Assembly (NCBI GenBank): GCA_029974035.1
Contig: JARKQG010000042.1
Span: 62,001-126,000, forward strand
DNA from: Eubacteriales bacterium
GTDB lineage: Bacteria; Bacillota_A; Clostridia; Christensenellales; Aristaeellaceae
DNA: 64,000 bases
Reading direction: 5' to 3'
The position numbers and the translations under genes were made by a program. The notes beneath the pieces are model-generated. The model had not been told where the DNA came from and ran no database searches. It saw nothing but the letters and a program-made list of their open reading frames with translations. Positions 43,701 through 47,076 of this stretch are shown here, piece after piece. Each line of letters starts with the position of its first letter. Position 1 is the first letter of the stretch.

Positions 43701-46694
43701 ACGCCGGGCGGAAGCATCCTGGGTGCGGCTTCGGGCGTCGCCAACGTGCGCGGCCGCTACATCAACCTCTCCGCGGCCGGGTCCATCGGCGGCGCATCGC
43801 AGGCGCTCACCACCGAGCAGCAGATGAACCGCCCGGTGCTCGTCGGCAACATTGTGAACCCGCCGCTCGACGGGGCCGGGAACCCGGTGATAAATCCCGA
43901 CGGCGGCTATGACTTCCTGCTGGTGGCTCGGCCGGTTCTGAACGTGGCGGGCCTGCCGGCGCTGGACGACAGGCTCAGGCCCATCCTCGAGTGGACGGTC
44001 TGCGTTCAGATCGGCTACGATTGGCTGCGGGTGGAATATCCGGGCGAGGCGACCCGACTGGACGCCGTATCCGGTGCGGACATCTTCATTCATGAGTTGA
44101 CGGGCGACATGGGCGTGGGCAGTCTGACGGCGGCGGGCGACGTAGGCCTGAGCGCCGCGGGCAGCATTCTGGATGTGCGCGCCGCAGGCGAGGCCATGCT
44201 CAACATCGCGGCGGGCGGTGACGTCCGCCTGAGCGTCGCCTCCGGCACCATCGGCACCCGCGAAAACTACCTGGACATCGACGTGGACGGCGTCGTGACA
44301 GCGGATGCCTCCGGCGACATCAGCATTGCCCATGCGGCGGACATGATCCTCGTCGCGGACAGCAGAAACGGGCAGGTCAACGCCGACGCGGCGGGCGATC
44401 TGGATCTTTCCAACACCGCGGGCGACCTCGTAATCGGCCCGATCTATGCCGGGGCGGATATCACGATCACCGCGCAGGGCAGCATCCTGCCGGGCGACAG
44501 GCTGGGCCGCGACGCGCAGGTGAAGGGCCGCAGCATTGCGCTAAGCGCGCTGGGCGGCACCGCGGGCACCGCGGCCGCGCCGCTGGATGTGGACACTGAC
44601 GCACCGGGCGGCGGCACGCTTTCGATCTTCGCGGCCTCCACCGTGTTTGTGCGGGAATTGACCGGAGATCTGCGGCTTGAAAGGCTTGTATCCGGCGGAG
44701 ATGCGACGCTCATCATTCCCGACAACCTGATTGACGCCGCAAATCCGCTGTGGAACGACGCGGCGGCGATGTACCTTGCGTCCTTTGAGGCCTTTGACCG
44801 GTTCACGGCCCTGTCCACCATCGCTGAGGTGCTTCGCGGCTACGCCGACCGGCTGTGGGAGAAGCTGGATGCCGCCAGCGAAAAAGTGAACGCCCTGGGC
44901 AGCGCGCTGGCGGACCTGATGGCGAGGATTTCGGACCTCGAACGCCAGATTGCCGATATGGATGGAGATCCGTCCAGGGCCGCGCGCCTGAAAAAGCTGA
45001 AGGCAAAACAATCTGCGCTGGCAGCCCAGGCCGCGTCGCTGACCGGGCGGCTGAACGAGGCGCTGCAGCGGCAGGCGGCAGCCCAGGCCGCCTTTGACCA
45101 GGCGGACCGGCAGACCGACATCGCGGAGGGCGAAGCCGCCGCGCAGCACGGCGTCGTCACGGACAGCGTGGCGGAAATGGTGCGGCGCATCCGCGGCGCC
45201 ATCGGCCGCGACACCGTGGAGGTTGCCGGAAACCTGCTGCTCCGCGCGGGCGGCAGCATCGGCGAGGCCGACCACGCGCTGTCCATGCTGGTGAGCGGCG
45301 CGGTGACGGTCGATCAGGGCGACAACCCGTCGGACGGTCTGTACATCGCCAGCGGCGGGCCCATCACGTTCTCGGGCATCAACGCCTACGGCAATGTGGG
45401 CATCATCGCGCTGGGGGACATCCGCTTTGCACCCGGACGGGGGCTGAGCGCGGAGGTCGCCTCCCTCCTGTCGCTGAACGGCGACGTGGGCAGCAAAAAG
45501 CGCCCGGTCCTCGTGAACGCGGGCGAGGTCTCCGCCGCCGGAAACAACGTGTACCTGCGCAGCGCCAGGAATCTGCGGGTGGATACCATCATCGCGGGCA
45601 ATGAGGCGCGCATCCGGTCGGACGGCGGCGTTACCGGCGTCCTGCGCGATGCGGGCGACGACCGCACCCACTTCTCCGCCCCGATGCTGGATATCGAAGC
45701 GGGCGGCAACGTCGGTGCGGCCTCCAACCCGCTGCGGCTCAACGTGGACAGACTGAAGCTCCTTGCGGGCAATGTGACGCTGGCCAACATCTCCGGTGCG
45801 CTGGACATCGTCCGGCTGCGCGGCAACCGCGTGAGGATTGACGCGCTGGGCGGCGTGCTGGGCGGGCCGATTTATGCCGACAGGCTCACCATCCGCGCCG
45901 GCGGCTCCGTGGCGACAAAGGACGATCCGCTGATCCTATGGGTGCCCGGCGATGTGCGCATCACGTCGGTGTTTGGCCGGGTGTATTACATCAACCGTTA
46001 CCGGCCCGCCGTTAAGGACGCGGTTCGGGTGCTCTATCTGATGCGCTTCCCGGTGACCGTTTTTGCGGACGGTCAGCCCCGGACCCTTGCGCTGTACATT
46101 GCGGCCACCCGCGGGGTGGACGGCTCCGTCACCATGCGCGGCGCTTGGCTGCTGGCGGAAGAGCGCGCTGCGGACTTTGCCGGGTTGATAAGGCAAATTG
46201 CCGCCCAGGGTGTGGCGAACCCGGCCTTCATCTTCGCGCAGCCGCTGCCCGGCCTTGCGCAGGCGCTCCGGAGTGCCTATCCGGGCGCTGTGGTTCAGGG
46301 CGGCGCGACGATGTGGATTCTCGGCGCGCTGATCGGCGCGGATGCGCCGGATATCGAGGCGCTGCTTGAGGATCTCCAGCAGATTCTGACGGCGGATCGC
46401 GAAGCGCAGGCCGTGCGCCTGATCGAGGCGTTTTCCGCGCGGTGGGGCGAGAAGTATCCCGAAATCGCGGCCATGCTGTCGGAGGGCTGGACCGACCGCG
46501 CCGAGTTCTTCCGGATGCGTGCGGCCGACAGAAGGGCCGCCTGCGACCTTGCGGGCTTTGCGCCCTTCCTGATGGCGCTGCAAGCGGCGCTGGGTGCGGA
46601 CGGCGGCTTTGAGAATGAGAACGCGCTGACGGATGCGCTGGCGCCTGTGCTTATTCAGGGCATCCAGGCTTCCGCGCTGGAGAAGGCGGCGTAG
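19743..46694 (+). CDS. Giant 8,983-residue secreted repeat protein, LktA/filamentous-adhesin-like
   Basis: One uninterrupted reading frame of 26,952 bases, start supported by GGAGGAGAG. In order: basic n-region and hydrophobic signal (residues 20-39, possible cleavage AVIA/ET); Glu/Pro/Ala tandem repeats (85-187); RTX-like Asp/Gly loops (about 407-613); Ala/Gly/Val-rich beta-solenoid-type repeats (about 620-5,700), with units of about 57 and about 230 residues and a helical insert (1,640-1,800); a non-repetitive region including a lower-GC module (about 6,715-6,935); filamentous-haemagglutinin-like repeats (about 7,265-7,685 and later); a coiled coil (8,369-8,467); and a helical C-terminus. 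It is very Cys-poor. The repeat style resembles proteins annotated as leukotoxin LktA family filamentous adhesins. No LPXTG motif, SLH domain or beta-barrel was seen, so export and anchoring are unknown. It follows the TPR gene. Confidence 0.9.
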   Translation: MRLHGLSGRRARRKRLWKKNLVLISLVFALILSTMAVIAETSAVASASSLEAFEAPPSLDGGASPALLADSGALVTLDSGSGASEPTAAPEAEQEPEPAAAPEAEQEPEPPAAPEAEQQPEPTAASEAEQEPEPTAAPEAEQQPEPTAAPEAEQEPKPTAAPEAEQQPEPTATPEAEQQPEPTAAPGIEAQAYVAIPEAGQSSEPQGMVLAAEPLGAIAAKGGVDTAGAKDTVEAYAIPAGSAYIREAAGLLTYKNDATANAIQNALQDALTTARDAVNKTATIVVTDGTYNGGVNLDASAGSSLSELLLSIFGSADAAKGVKLQIVAEDALNEAGETTANSAGGAQVDGSVTISGLDVVLAGLYFSTRAMVSVSDADSFSYYGTRLSDDVDISVSRVKKIIKVDLGEGDDKASVRIKQAPTVSASMTVTPEMGQDATAIFEALTSFKASEISQLGASLADAVRSFLATLNGSISGMVVSDSLTVDIDGGAGEDEIAVKHINSTDLTMASGDAGSTYGFAIDLSKVDTSIRGGAGSDVLGATGGMELTYGRKVVSALMEYVAEEFDIAGSNLRFFGGDGDDVITVDTTAAFPSFRGVTVDVAGGAGFDRLHLTGKLNDRIDAASRITGNTSELTIEALAEITFLGDLIDGIRIPFTKRMVVNSTGVDAFTDALKNKNTVALSALAPGAAAQSFTDYVLDASGPVDYTANLAIPGGGLMLANIVADGGESLTVTRLVAPDFNLLLSGGEITVGGEVRGKNILINSVVTDIAEAAIEQTIIEDDLNEENTVDIEVGFYKANGAAKITVAPSANLVATQAIDMLASLTLDKPYLPTGDIFNPFTLKLGEVNIDIRGALAAGGSIRADALYSSTVSATNGLLKVVIPFGVAAITGDTQITVGGGARLNAGAGVLLRAASDTSAEAEATMGALKFTLALAVVQAETHVKVGDTAAIAAGGAVKLSAMNAVRAEAAALGKKPSMLALKPASGGYIAGSFVFQDTSATIADHASVSSGAALSVRSESRLNTATTTVSIPASQSDGSGGESFLPTDQIRLMSIVPFVETKLLKVEKAPNQTAFGKLLSGVTGSNSLGNKFTDATKTASSSGTPSSTKQVVGALALAYAGNTNSALIDTTGSVTAAGALDVTALAATVNQVRADGSLYKTPMAQAEDAKNSVGAGVAIAVTNHDNSARIIAGSIAARGLSVSAVTGRIVSSSIAKAGHIPKTSSFGLGGAVSVHVVIGRNEALVGSGAAYNLTGGAVNVVSTGNGAFTTVGDASGKRVTPSLSFGGITIPLKPTTGSEKDSVGIGAGIAVSVTGADFIAKVEDGVRFGTAVLDGVNVKASFSGTETIHAAAGAAGGTSIVPVLALAVSGVYSQAYLGTQSGALSATGDVAISAANSMKRSVAADAAAAGSGVGVGASFGIAVINDSAEATLKRSVTAANVLVDAKSVSRLTMTIKASAVGATPPTSTSTGDAASGKTQEDYDKMKDDGWPLDDNGDDMRSLFNEGEADQMADKNTQAAADLAAGANTNNVNAGSVNQLSQDRPRAETNEGSIQVAASLALNILSNKSLATVGGGIAVTATDKVRVRAVNDTDATISANASATKSTTGVGVAVAINYVRYQNKAKIGASTLRAKSLLVEADIVEADNKKTVEEILTKLLTYFATTEGTEFLMDALLAVEGQASLDALLAANGLYGADYAALTATEKESLRKLIIQQLTEQLTSGQRGDAAGALLSGLIESTVKDFFDTLTDPDFILNMVLGAPDASIGNLFSQLALKGKVAAAAIQEAIVLSLAQKFGNPGELDGIGCLISTSAISGVGAANVGVAGSAAIAVVDGETEALIESRTGYVDGDIAVTEDAAIRARAAQKVYTTATASADKNGKPVKNKDDSSGTSVGVGASAAISIVDVDAIASLGSYRRLSAGTLAILSEARNDIDSVTIAGADPIARREAVKVTPPGIGQEVSQPAANNTTTKDISVDAAVALAVITNNVLAQVLEHASVTTTGHDTVKTGVVDGAGVEEMVNFLLSAYQRGQTKASASGFAVAGDKAAVGAAIAVNIAMSDVRATFAGVGLVAGSAKITALTSNEDEANALATVVGASLDRYFDRLRTALRLGSVGSGGGSGKMNATIVNKINGFLPKAKELTANVPFSAKLFDLLGVKTPAAPSSSTASGAATGNAGGNANSQSLDDSAKKEQSINLAAALGVNVTNHCATAEMTGSLTAKNAEISAADRSNFRTTGSGATVTLPSQQNANNIALGIAVTVNRNKAHSTVGGSLTATGSGSNNGAVRVTSAATQNMDGAYRGLLGAQAVACAIAGSGGKVGLAGAVAVMVAGAESIARIAEGALVRGGAISILATDQSKLAVRAGSVSATGASAGVGASFALIYAESLTRATIGKNAQVYGGSLKLSAEKLRVDSTDYQFPLGISTLFTVDASADRSGIVNLKTSGGYALELNLGMDDVMKTLDMLNFLASVNYYVEAIAGSVVGSSDAKLALAGSVAMLFTNNETAAEVGDGAVIVLTDGSLDVDASSDTVARLIGGAVAATTGKSGVGVNIAALADEDMVRASIGAGAKLGASGDVTVDAAAASDTWAVTVAAGVSTGSGPSIGGSINMIVSGNTVWAGALGADGDTAGGEEITAGGDVRISADNVAKMTLISASLGAGSGVAAGGTAAVIVTNNDTRAALGAGAKLTAGRSAAISARSAETMLNILASLSGSTGKVAAAGTLGVMVSQSLTQASVGAQAQVTAADGGVQVTADGAVTQVVVMAAASGSTGGAAVGGTVNVGVFDHQVNALVGQGAKLQAQKLAQGNNVIVRASADNSTILITFAGAASSSSAAIAGAIPVVVVSDKVQVDVGSYVIIEAGDSIAIISRAESGLYNIAGSVAVSAGQAGAGATIATLVIGNSVNTRIGNRAKMIAHAVMEDAALPAGVQLPNRDARRRGVLVSATANSTLAMISGSGAASTGNAAVAGVVHTLVLKNSVKAVVGDHVVMVAGRESSTPGSTKTGDGEVIVESDDDSHIYNIAGAVSASSGAGVGASVVVMVYDKRMEASVGDGGTIIATGDVTVQSTSKDTVILLALSFAGGGNAGVAVGASALVFENDLFAALGGSVFSDGDVLVNADSETTMVNTAAAVAVSGTAAVTPVAIVTYFEGATNALFRVGADILAAGGVSLRAKSKEFITSDAAGVSASGTASVSGTVDVVLSKQKTTAVTGSGVVIDAAALNVNAADDYQLVGVVATIAGSGTAGVAITALVSVLHNTVSAILGGNNRITTRSGDVSVNASAKRDIGAYAGTVAAGQVGVGGTLMVVVAGGRMKQDAADQLSASFKPGEFMDGAFSSSHGAASGYEKDDVGAMLEGDGDQQSKTNVGSGGSFDGTGGYKDDSVSGDVSVAPGKNADNSKAQAPGADTSFGSNGDIDSAAAIGSAKPTYASQDATSAIIGAGTVVNSARDILVTSGDDLVADLIAGTITGGVYAAVGAGVAVAVLFSNVEAKVEDGATLHAGRDIKILATAGSTTVEDTDTQRTGALKDSFSAGSNNPMDLTRRTIRTISITGGGALVGVSVSLASVNVFSTVIATLKGDVTKSASLTVMASCDYPNVLAATLTASAGGAAVGASVAAAVFGATVESSVAGDAKISGTQAVNVASRLNTGAISGAGAFAAGGVAGNGAVALVVNISRVDTFIGRGAMVSRSDALALSVNADVDTAARAYVLSVAVSGSVSIGLSAAVTVIKPEVLTYIGTTPAGHTAHSGAGAAGGSVNAWRVEVKNDVTSLAQSLIAAFSAGGVAVNGNVLLTFNFTDAVAALSGATVTANAVSINAYMDSTARSVVLAGTAGSAAIGVTVSYVHLRSSNIARIDGGMLEADAIGLYAGKLGRANTATAEATAVAGSIGAVAVGLNTAIADNHAQNIAEILNGNIAADTILEVYAVGTATATARVLGFSAGVVNVAGTYVLALLRSEQQARILGGSVTAGELFVKSYLNNAAGDSTLAQIVTGSGGLLSATVNMALAYGRASSVAVVAPAFMTIGGSAAIGSYGYQQVRTEILNLLDASAYGTAVMVGFAYAQGEFNARLAVTDGPAAVDINAASITVESIYTAAAVGRVTPSAGGVSLSVASAKANAAVALVSVSATAAIDGTGALSAGQVAVLAQGVASSLAEVLTPKYQVGVATVAVNAILSKLSARQKAYILGVSIINASSVTVRSELNRGKTTGASAKLHATGAGVSVGLLDVRANIAVALSDSESIAFVVGVPISGGALLIQSDASSIAEAKIDTASFGAAAVSLGLNALYAYANGDFRAYAVTAGAAMNPASLAVQVNHTATSEADTTQSPVSAAFSAVSAKTNLAVAVTGLVAEAAILGDALRLVADGILDQATLSAYGLNGVGGSVSAATVDVLVAGIAAATTTVAQAAMELNYASVGVNVLISRLTAVQNAVISGATISGGAVTVRSTLNAGGTGSARAMLSGSKVNISLYDGKANTVYALADAASIACIDQSAIDLTGALQVLSEGSSLAGAGVVQGSGLGLVAVGLTIVEADASGDFRADIQTAADKPVKAASIRVGANYTALAQAATTQAAGGVSGSLVSGDTNMATAKVTNRARAAVTGGGGVWVTGDMIVSAIGTAVALAVVEEPTASLSGISVVANVLSAVLASEQKAYIAGGQIKAGRVNVVSEYNKGAPSSASGGATAALRGTGSGVSLHFVNVGVNTAAAAVRAVSAAYISGADILAGTGAVTITSDATSLASALVEQSSSAGYAAFGVTTVNAAADGTFLAYLAANGASVNAASLTIANHYRARADAATAQSSGSVEHSVLSGRTNAATAKVGTWAEAQVYGAEQSGVIDGSLTIAGALTVTVTGIAAARAEVAQPTVSLAGISITANILDASLKSYQRARISGVGLRAGSVAVASNCNQGAENSADGGATAVLRGTGIGGAGAFKLTLVGAEVNTAIALADATSIAALEYASVLAGTGALSIRSNGTSLAWAGVEQASGVGLATFGVTIVKADANGSYAACLDASGADVNAASLTIENSYTAKANAETTQSTGGGVNASAVSGKTNVASASVGILAVAELRGVPGASAHAVSIVGAVNVKAAGVAQAVALVQAPFIALGGISVAANVVGASLAGTQRARILDVRLSAGSVTVLSEFNKGRTDGATATLTGPGASVTLVEVNINSATATAGNSVAAGVKGADINCGALTVMVDATSNAVASTMSGSSVGFAGLGVTVITALANGVFDAFIEDSAVGAGAGAVNVQVAHTSRADAKAAQPSGGTISLSGISIEGNKATATVGTKADARVTGGSITTTGALTVQIIGTATAHAQIQGERLSISVGSIAVNLVRADVAARLGARIDQATIKAGTVSVTVSLNKKDKTTGAVARVGSAGSGGGSLSLFGGSASRGDALITAIVAAAVAGTAMDAAQLNVYADVNAYANADILSPSGSLSLYNASVVETAADAAGSYSATVDTTGQGGGQALSVGGLDIKVTYYATSTAATGPAGGVSASVVNSSMNKATAQTRLSAAAGLLGSGRLEVSGNANVQVIGRAKAVTEGRTYNLGISGVKIAVNWTSATLNVTQSANVKNTGTMTIGGTLKINSQFVRDEGYGGATATTGGAGGGSVSILGATTNVARAIVAVEIYAGITNDALAVPGLITAGAVDIDASASTLSTAAAKTGYGVSVVTIGNLDAVAISYSTVKAYIQNALVETANSTSVNATSLARANASSEAPGGIGIASGTSAKARAFVGMPAPGNLSDDDRSGLDGLLGQKPQTVSAYASAASVTAGGDITIRAYNEGYAVSNVTKGTTVSGGSISRSSIPTFSEYYTHAQVLGGSALVAAGSISITAEDLTQADSVAKGQSIGLIVNSETMCGRNFQDVVTQVDIGASLLKAREALNVLATSRAVMDAQTVADGGGAFDGSSLYVHNTLYRNTRVSILDGAHLEADYGNLVIQATSGTRDSITTRATLSSGGVVALAKIRGYTTVSSGATVSVASGAQIVDTFNTVRIIADASMNKLSTELRATAAGLGVAPNVQSNTSVTIRPLVDIAGSADRRAGITGRYVELRGITSKLYIYDYCYASGKALGANVVAHVHQNTDIDVVVKVSFAVIRAYDGLTMITSSAPTGDSRNVYAHSSTSLKAIGESNSNVSMTYDNSTRTEVNTGVDVYSADVYISAVSPSANAGYDRSKSGFIVKYRGGSQSLKSSAASYINSGASFHLGDAAAGIVIDISTRNGVTLVRQVGLKNERQIWTITSDGVQFANISNNLPGRMRVLMFTGSTSPFFKVYNQEWIPGLTLVNRTDLDVSFKGLALRNTSFIAPTVSLTYLSSSFRHSGAQASANATPAVILESRAGGGIHLGGLIANPTGTVRILFTGENPGALTSIGAMSTSSGLTNVAPIWAHALTISGASSVGTASKPILAFLFGLGDEDPSVSAVATGDMHMELTPAELKMVASIPNSPDTTALKYRLRLVQALTDGVNAIRLGEGLRIYQKAGTSVVAMPQPGTLLYLVDALVGLSGNVELSNRDALNHYLDSYDPVSGVYSYQLPNGTMIYTDEEGSVLRIAEGGVDFMVSDFNFTLNESGAVTQISLAQGVRFDVERGLLSIEAGFNFKALLSAIKGSWIMNHLGTGTDQFTFLYGYQQGNDGIYTPLESTLTLWRTIGNRSYYFLTNDTITQDKIFSGDRGVYMLTYDATADVLAAYHISYENTLDGVGDEENLIHFKWDADDDDNARFDITWLNGYDKDSPPLYGLPEWCAELNGAELVKRDNPQTYVTHLRLPFFELSPDLYLVYRISDGVLSYLYDVEGNPSSMWKSAALSYYSVDSAGIYVIAAGTELKNGVRVNEDYFFTIDSGKFTEVVRAPYHYVDGDGTNWYGSGTYYLDSYAPTLTYAAAASISLSIGKAEGKDYFQIGFDGDEGGNVTFEGPVEDIPIKGTALPQNHVRNGSGYRITASMYIHEDGFAVMFATERVTDENAANYGEYIIPMVSGYARFAAMYDGVTYRSDKLTAVNLLNAAGAAAFAPIITILGDDASTGAMQQVMLESLTGDDVGSVAVDVEGRYYLKTDGGWTLIDASRITTTTQHRTGLIINEEPEEKADCDVTTVTIEGILTIETTVIAEGTARDGEIVDIVYTLTGRDGTIVSMRGRVVFPNGATGAQTSVKLAATEYLLGNISGSNVTLEMSDSQGSILDGRADETAPNVSATGNFALVSASSGSIGAAARPLAIVVDGYVMFRDLSAHRRLATDAFLRAVDGNLAFEPGTRVEGATLEAEAANGSILFTDFAAVASAGKAAKVTLRARDNITGSQRLDVVDSNVTLTAEGDITVPVVTGAQGASIQMDADGNVRIVADDGLSVDLNASAMAVVAGGSITLGNLRLGRAAQGASAGSTLNLTAVDFIRAGDANLDGSKLIAATNDGGITMGALTGTYGSEIRLTTHTYSVLGADIQTDSVTLDGSRIVFDAYNDIYMGNLSAVNASNAQIIASGSITAGSAWLSASTLNALAENGSITMGAVTAQERSLVTLDADGSILTGNVELSETSRIEATAQTGTITLGTLTARQASSASLEAEGDIRAGDVTLAGSTLDALSHSGGIATQNIFAEGHSVLDFDAGRDIRFPNITAMDSDILMDAGGEIAFVLADFVRSSVDMTTHDDLDSSTAGDITFDIVEGIDTELRMIADGGGIYTLNDWSYLYLRGGYFVTLSARDDIGTLARRLIVDIPAEMGLRVLVVDNFHIDALDLAGEIKFLRRRPAKDVRGGRDEHGVNRLGDWLTGGGMQTLYPALAAQAPDALAAWLAARNGREVWSALITDQALSALIAQREIAKSDLKALLVGGGFNTKAFNAAYAAGQYDLLAGKLRDALNVAPPAASAKASVRYVDDARALDWLAAAIDAGLVENLGEAIHGSMTAEDLMAILDEAWRNADYQGRMDTAPADGPARAFVMTIGESFGEGRVWNAGDILILQLSGDLTAADIHSDTGDVTLATPGGSILGAASGVANVRGRYINLSAAGSIGGASQALTTEQQMNRPVLVGNIVNPPLDGAGNPVINPDGGYDFLLVARPVLNVAGLPALDDRLRPILEWTVCVQIGYDWLRVEYPGEATRLDAVSGADIFIHELTGDMGVGSLTAAGDVGLSAAGSILDVRAAGEAMLNIAAGGDVRLSVASGTIGTRENYLDIDVDGVVTADASGDISIAHAADMILVADSRNGQVNADAAGDLDLSNTAGDLVIGPIYAGADITITAQGSILPGDRLGRDAQVKGRSIALSALGGTAGTAAAPLDVDTDAPGGGTLSIFAASTVFVRELTGDLRLERLVSGGDATLIIPDNLIDAANPLWNDAAAMYLASFEAFDRFTALSTIAEVLRGYADRLWEKLDAASEKVNALGSALADLMARISDLERQIADMDGDPSRAARLKKLKAKQSALAAQAASLTGRLNEALQRQAAAQAAFDQADRQTDIAEGEAAAQHGVVTDSVAEMVRRIRGAIGRDTVEVAGNLLLRAGGSIGEADHALSMLVSGAVTVDQGDNPSDGLYIASGGPITFSGINAYGNVGIIALGDIRFAPGRGLSAEVASLLSLNGDVGSKKRPVLVNAGEVSAAGNNVYLRSARNLRVDTIIAGNEARIRSDGGVTGVLRDAGDDRTHFSAPMLDIEAGGNVGAASNPLRLNVDRLKLLAGNVTLANISGALDIVRLRGNRVRIDALGGVLGGPIYADRLTIRAGGSVATKDDPLILWVPGDVRITSVFGRVYYINRYRPAVKDAVRVLYLMRFPVTVFADGQPRTLALYIAATRGVDGSVTMRGAWLLAEERAADFAGLIRQIAAQGVANPAFIFAQPLPGLAQALRSAYPGAVVQGGATMWILGALIGADAPDIEALLEDLQQILTADREAQAVRLIEAFSARWGEKYPEIAAMLSEGWTDRAEFFRMRAADRRAACDLAGFAPFLMALQAALGADGGFENENALTDALAPVLIQGIQASALEKAA
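19995..20303 (+). repeat. 36-bp tandem repeat encoding EPTAAPEAEQ(E/Q)P units
   Basis: Eight full 12-residue units (19995-20282) and one partial unit encode a Glu/Pro/Ala-rich spacer right after the signal region. Units differ by a few substitutions (T/A/P at position 3, E/Q at position 11, one K for E). The array probably acts as an extended stalk near the cell surface and could change length by slippage. Confidence 0.9.
20961..21580 (+). other. RTX-like Asp/Gly loop motifs in the giant protein
   Basis: Five GGxGxDxhx-like motifs occur: LGEGDDKAS, DGGAGEDEIA, RGGAGSDVLG, FGGDGDDVIT and AGGAGFDRLH. They are interspersed rather than in a dense nonapeptide array and resemble calcium-binding beta-roll loops. 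Calcium binding is inference. Confidence 0.6.
27261..29100 (+). repeat. About 57-residue repeats in the giant protein
   Basis: A recurring core of the form (A/V)xxGxGAxhxAG after N/D-rich turns was anchored by its glycine codon. The anchors are 27282, 27450, 27621, 27801, 27966, 28134, 28314, 28479, 28707, 28908 and 29070. Spacing is 162-180 bases except two longer intervals of 228 and 201. Each unit alternates short strands with a small-residue-rich segment, as expected for coils of a beta-solenoid. The same unit style extends on both sides. Confidence 0.75.
31300..36900 (+). repeat. About 230-residue higher-order tandem repeats in the giant protein
   Basis: The anchor (A)RIxGxxhxAGxVxVxSxxNxG recurs with its first Ala codon at 31635, 32304, 33048, 33717, 34425, 35142, 35805 and 36492, at intervals of 663-744 bases. 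A second anchor (VNAASLTIxxxYTAxAxAxTTQS-like, followed by a TN-A-A segment) recurs once per unit. The unit is about four times the 57-residue repeat, suggesting duplication of a four-coil block. Copies are diverged, so this is not recent amplification. Confidence 0.8.
39890..40540 (+). other. Lower-GC, non-repetitive module inside the giant gene
   Basis: Codon choice changes visibly here, with many A/T-ending codons and local GC near 42-57 percent in lines I counted, against about two-thirds around it. The protein becomes rich in aromatic residues (about residues 6,717-6,933; LHFKWDADDDD-like acidic stretch, LPEWCAELNG, DLYLVYRISDG) and loses the Ala/Gly/Val repeat pattern. The frame stays open throughout. 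Confidence 0.6.
44847..45140 (+). other. Predicted coiled coil near the C-terminus of the giant protein
   Basis: Residues about 8,369-8,467 show heptad-like Leu/Ala/Ile spacing with many charged residues (LGSALADLMARISDLERQIA, LKKLKAKQSALAAQAASL), unlike the beta-rich flanks. It may mediate oligomerisation. Confidence 0.65.
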
Positions 46695-46712
46695 CTTTTT
46701 CGGGGGCAATTG

Positions 46713-46749
46713 CGCGGGGCGCGGCCGGGCGAAAGCCCGCCGCGCCCCG
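46713..46749 (+). terminator. Hairpin with GAAA tetraloop after the giant gene
   Basis: GCGGGGCGCGG (46713-46723) pairs with CCGCGCCCCGC (46739-46749). An inner GGGC/GCCC stem is capped by a GAAA loop (46730-46733). It begins 18 bases after the giant gene's stop. No U-tract follows. Confidence 0.7.
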
Positions 46750-47076
46750 CCGTGCCCGGTGGGTGAATATTTGCATAAGGCCCGTAGTACGATGCTGGAA
46801 GCGGGGAGGGATGCACGCTGGAATACCAGGATTGAGCGGCCGCGGTTGAGACTGCCCGGACTTGCGGCATATCTATGGCAACGCCGCATAAGGGCGGACG
46901 GCGCAGAATTTGGATTTATTAAAGCCGATCCGGGAAAAGCGCGGGTGGAATCCCGGAGAAGTCCTCGCCGCCCCTGCTGTCCAGCGGGTTTGGCAATCCT
47001 GCACGATGGAAAAACGCCCGCCCACTTGCGACGAAACGGGCGGAGAGGGGCGCGGAGGGTGCTGGAAAACAGGGAA
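46750..47076. other. Intergenic stretch with no supported gene
   Basis: Open frames cross this region on both strands, but none has family similarity, a convincing ribosome-binding site or a natural end. They are extensions of GC-rich shadow frames. Only weak inverted repeats (for example CGCCCG 47015-47020 with CGGGCG 47037-47042) were seen. It separates the giant gene from the convergent merR gene. Confidence 0.6.

Noticed and set aside
46750..47076. Possible IS remnant or small RNA gene downstream of the giant gene
   Set aside because: No terminal inverted repeats, target duplication, transposase fragment or clear promoter-terminator pair could be found.
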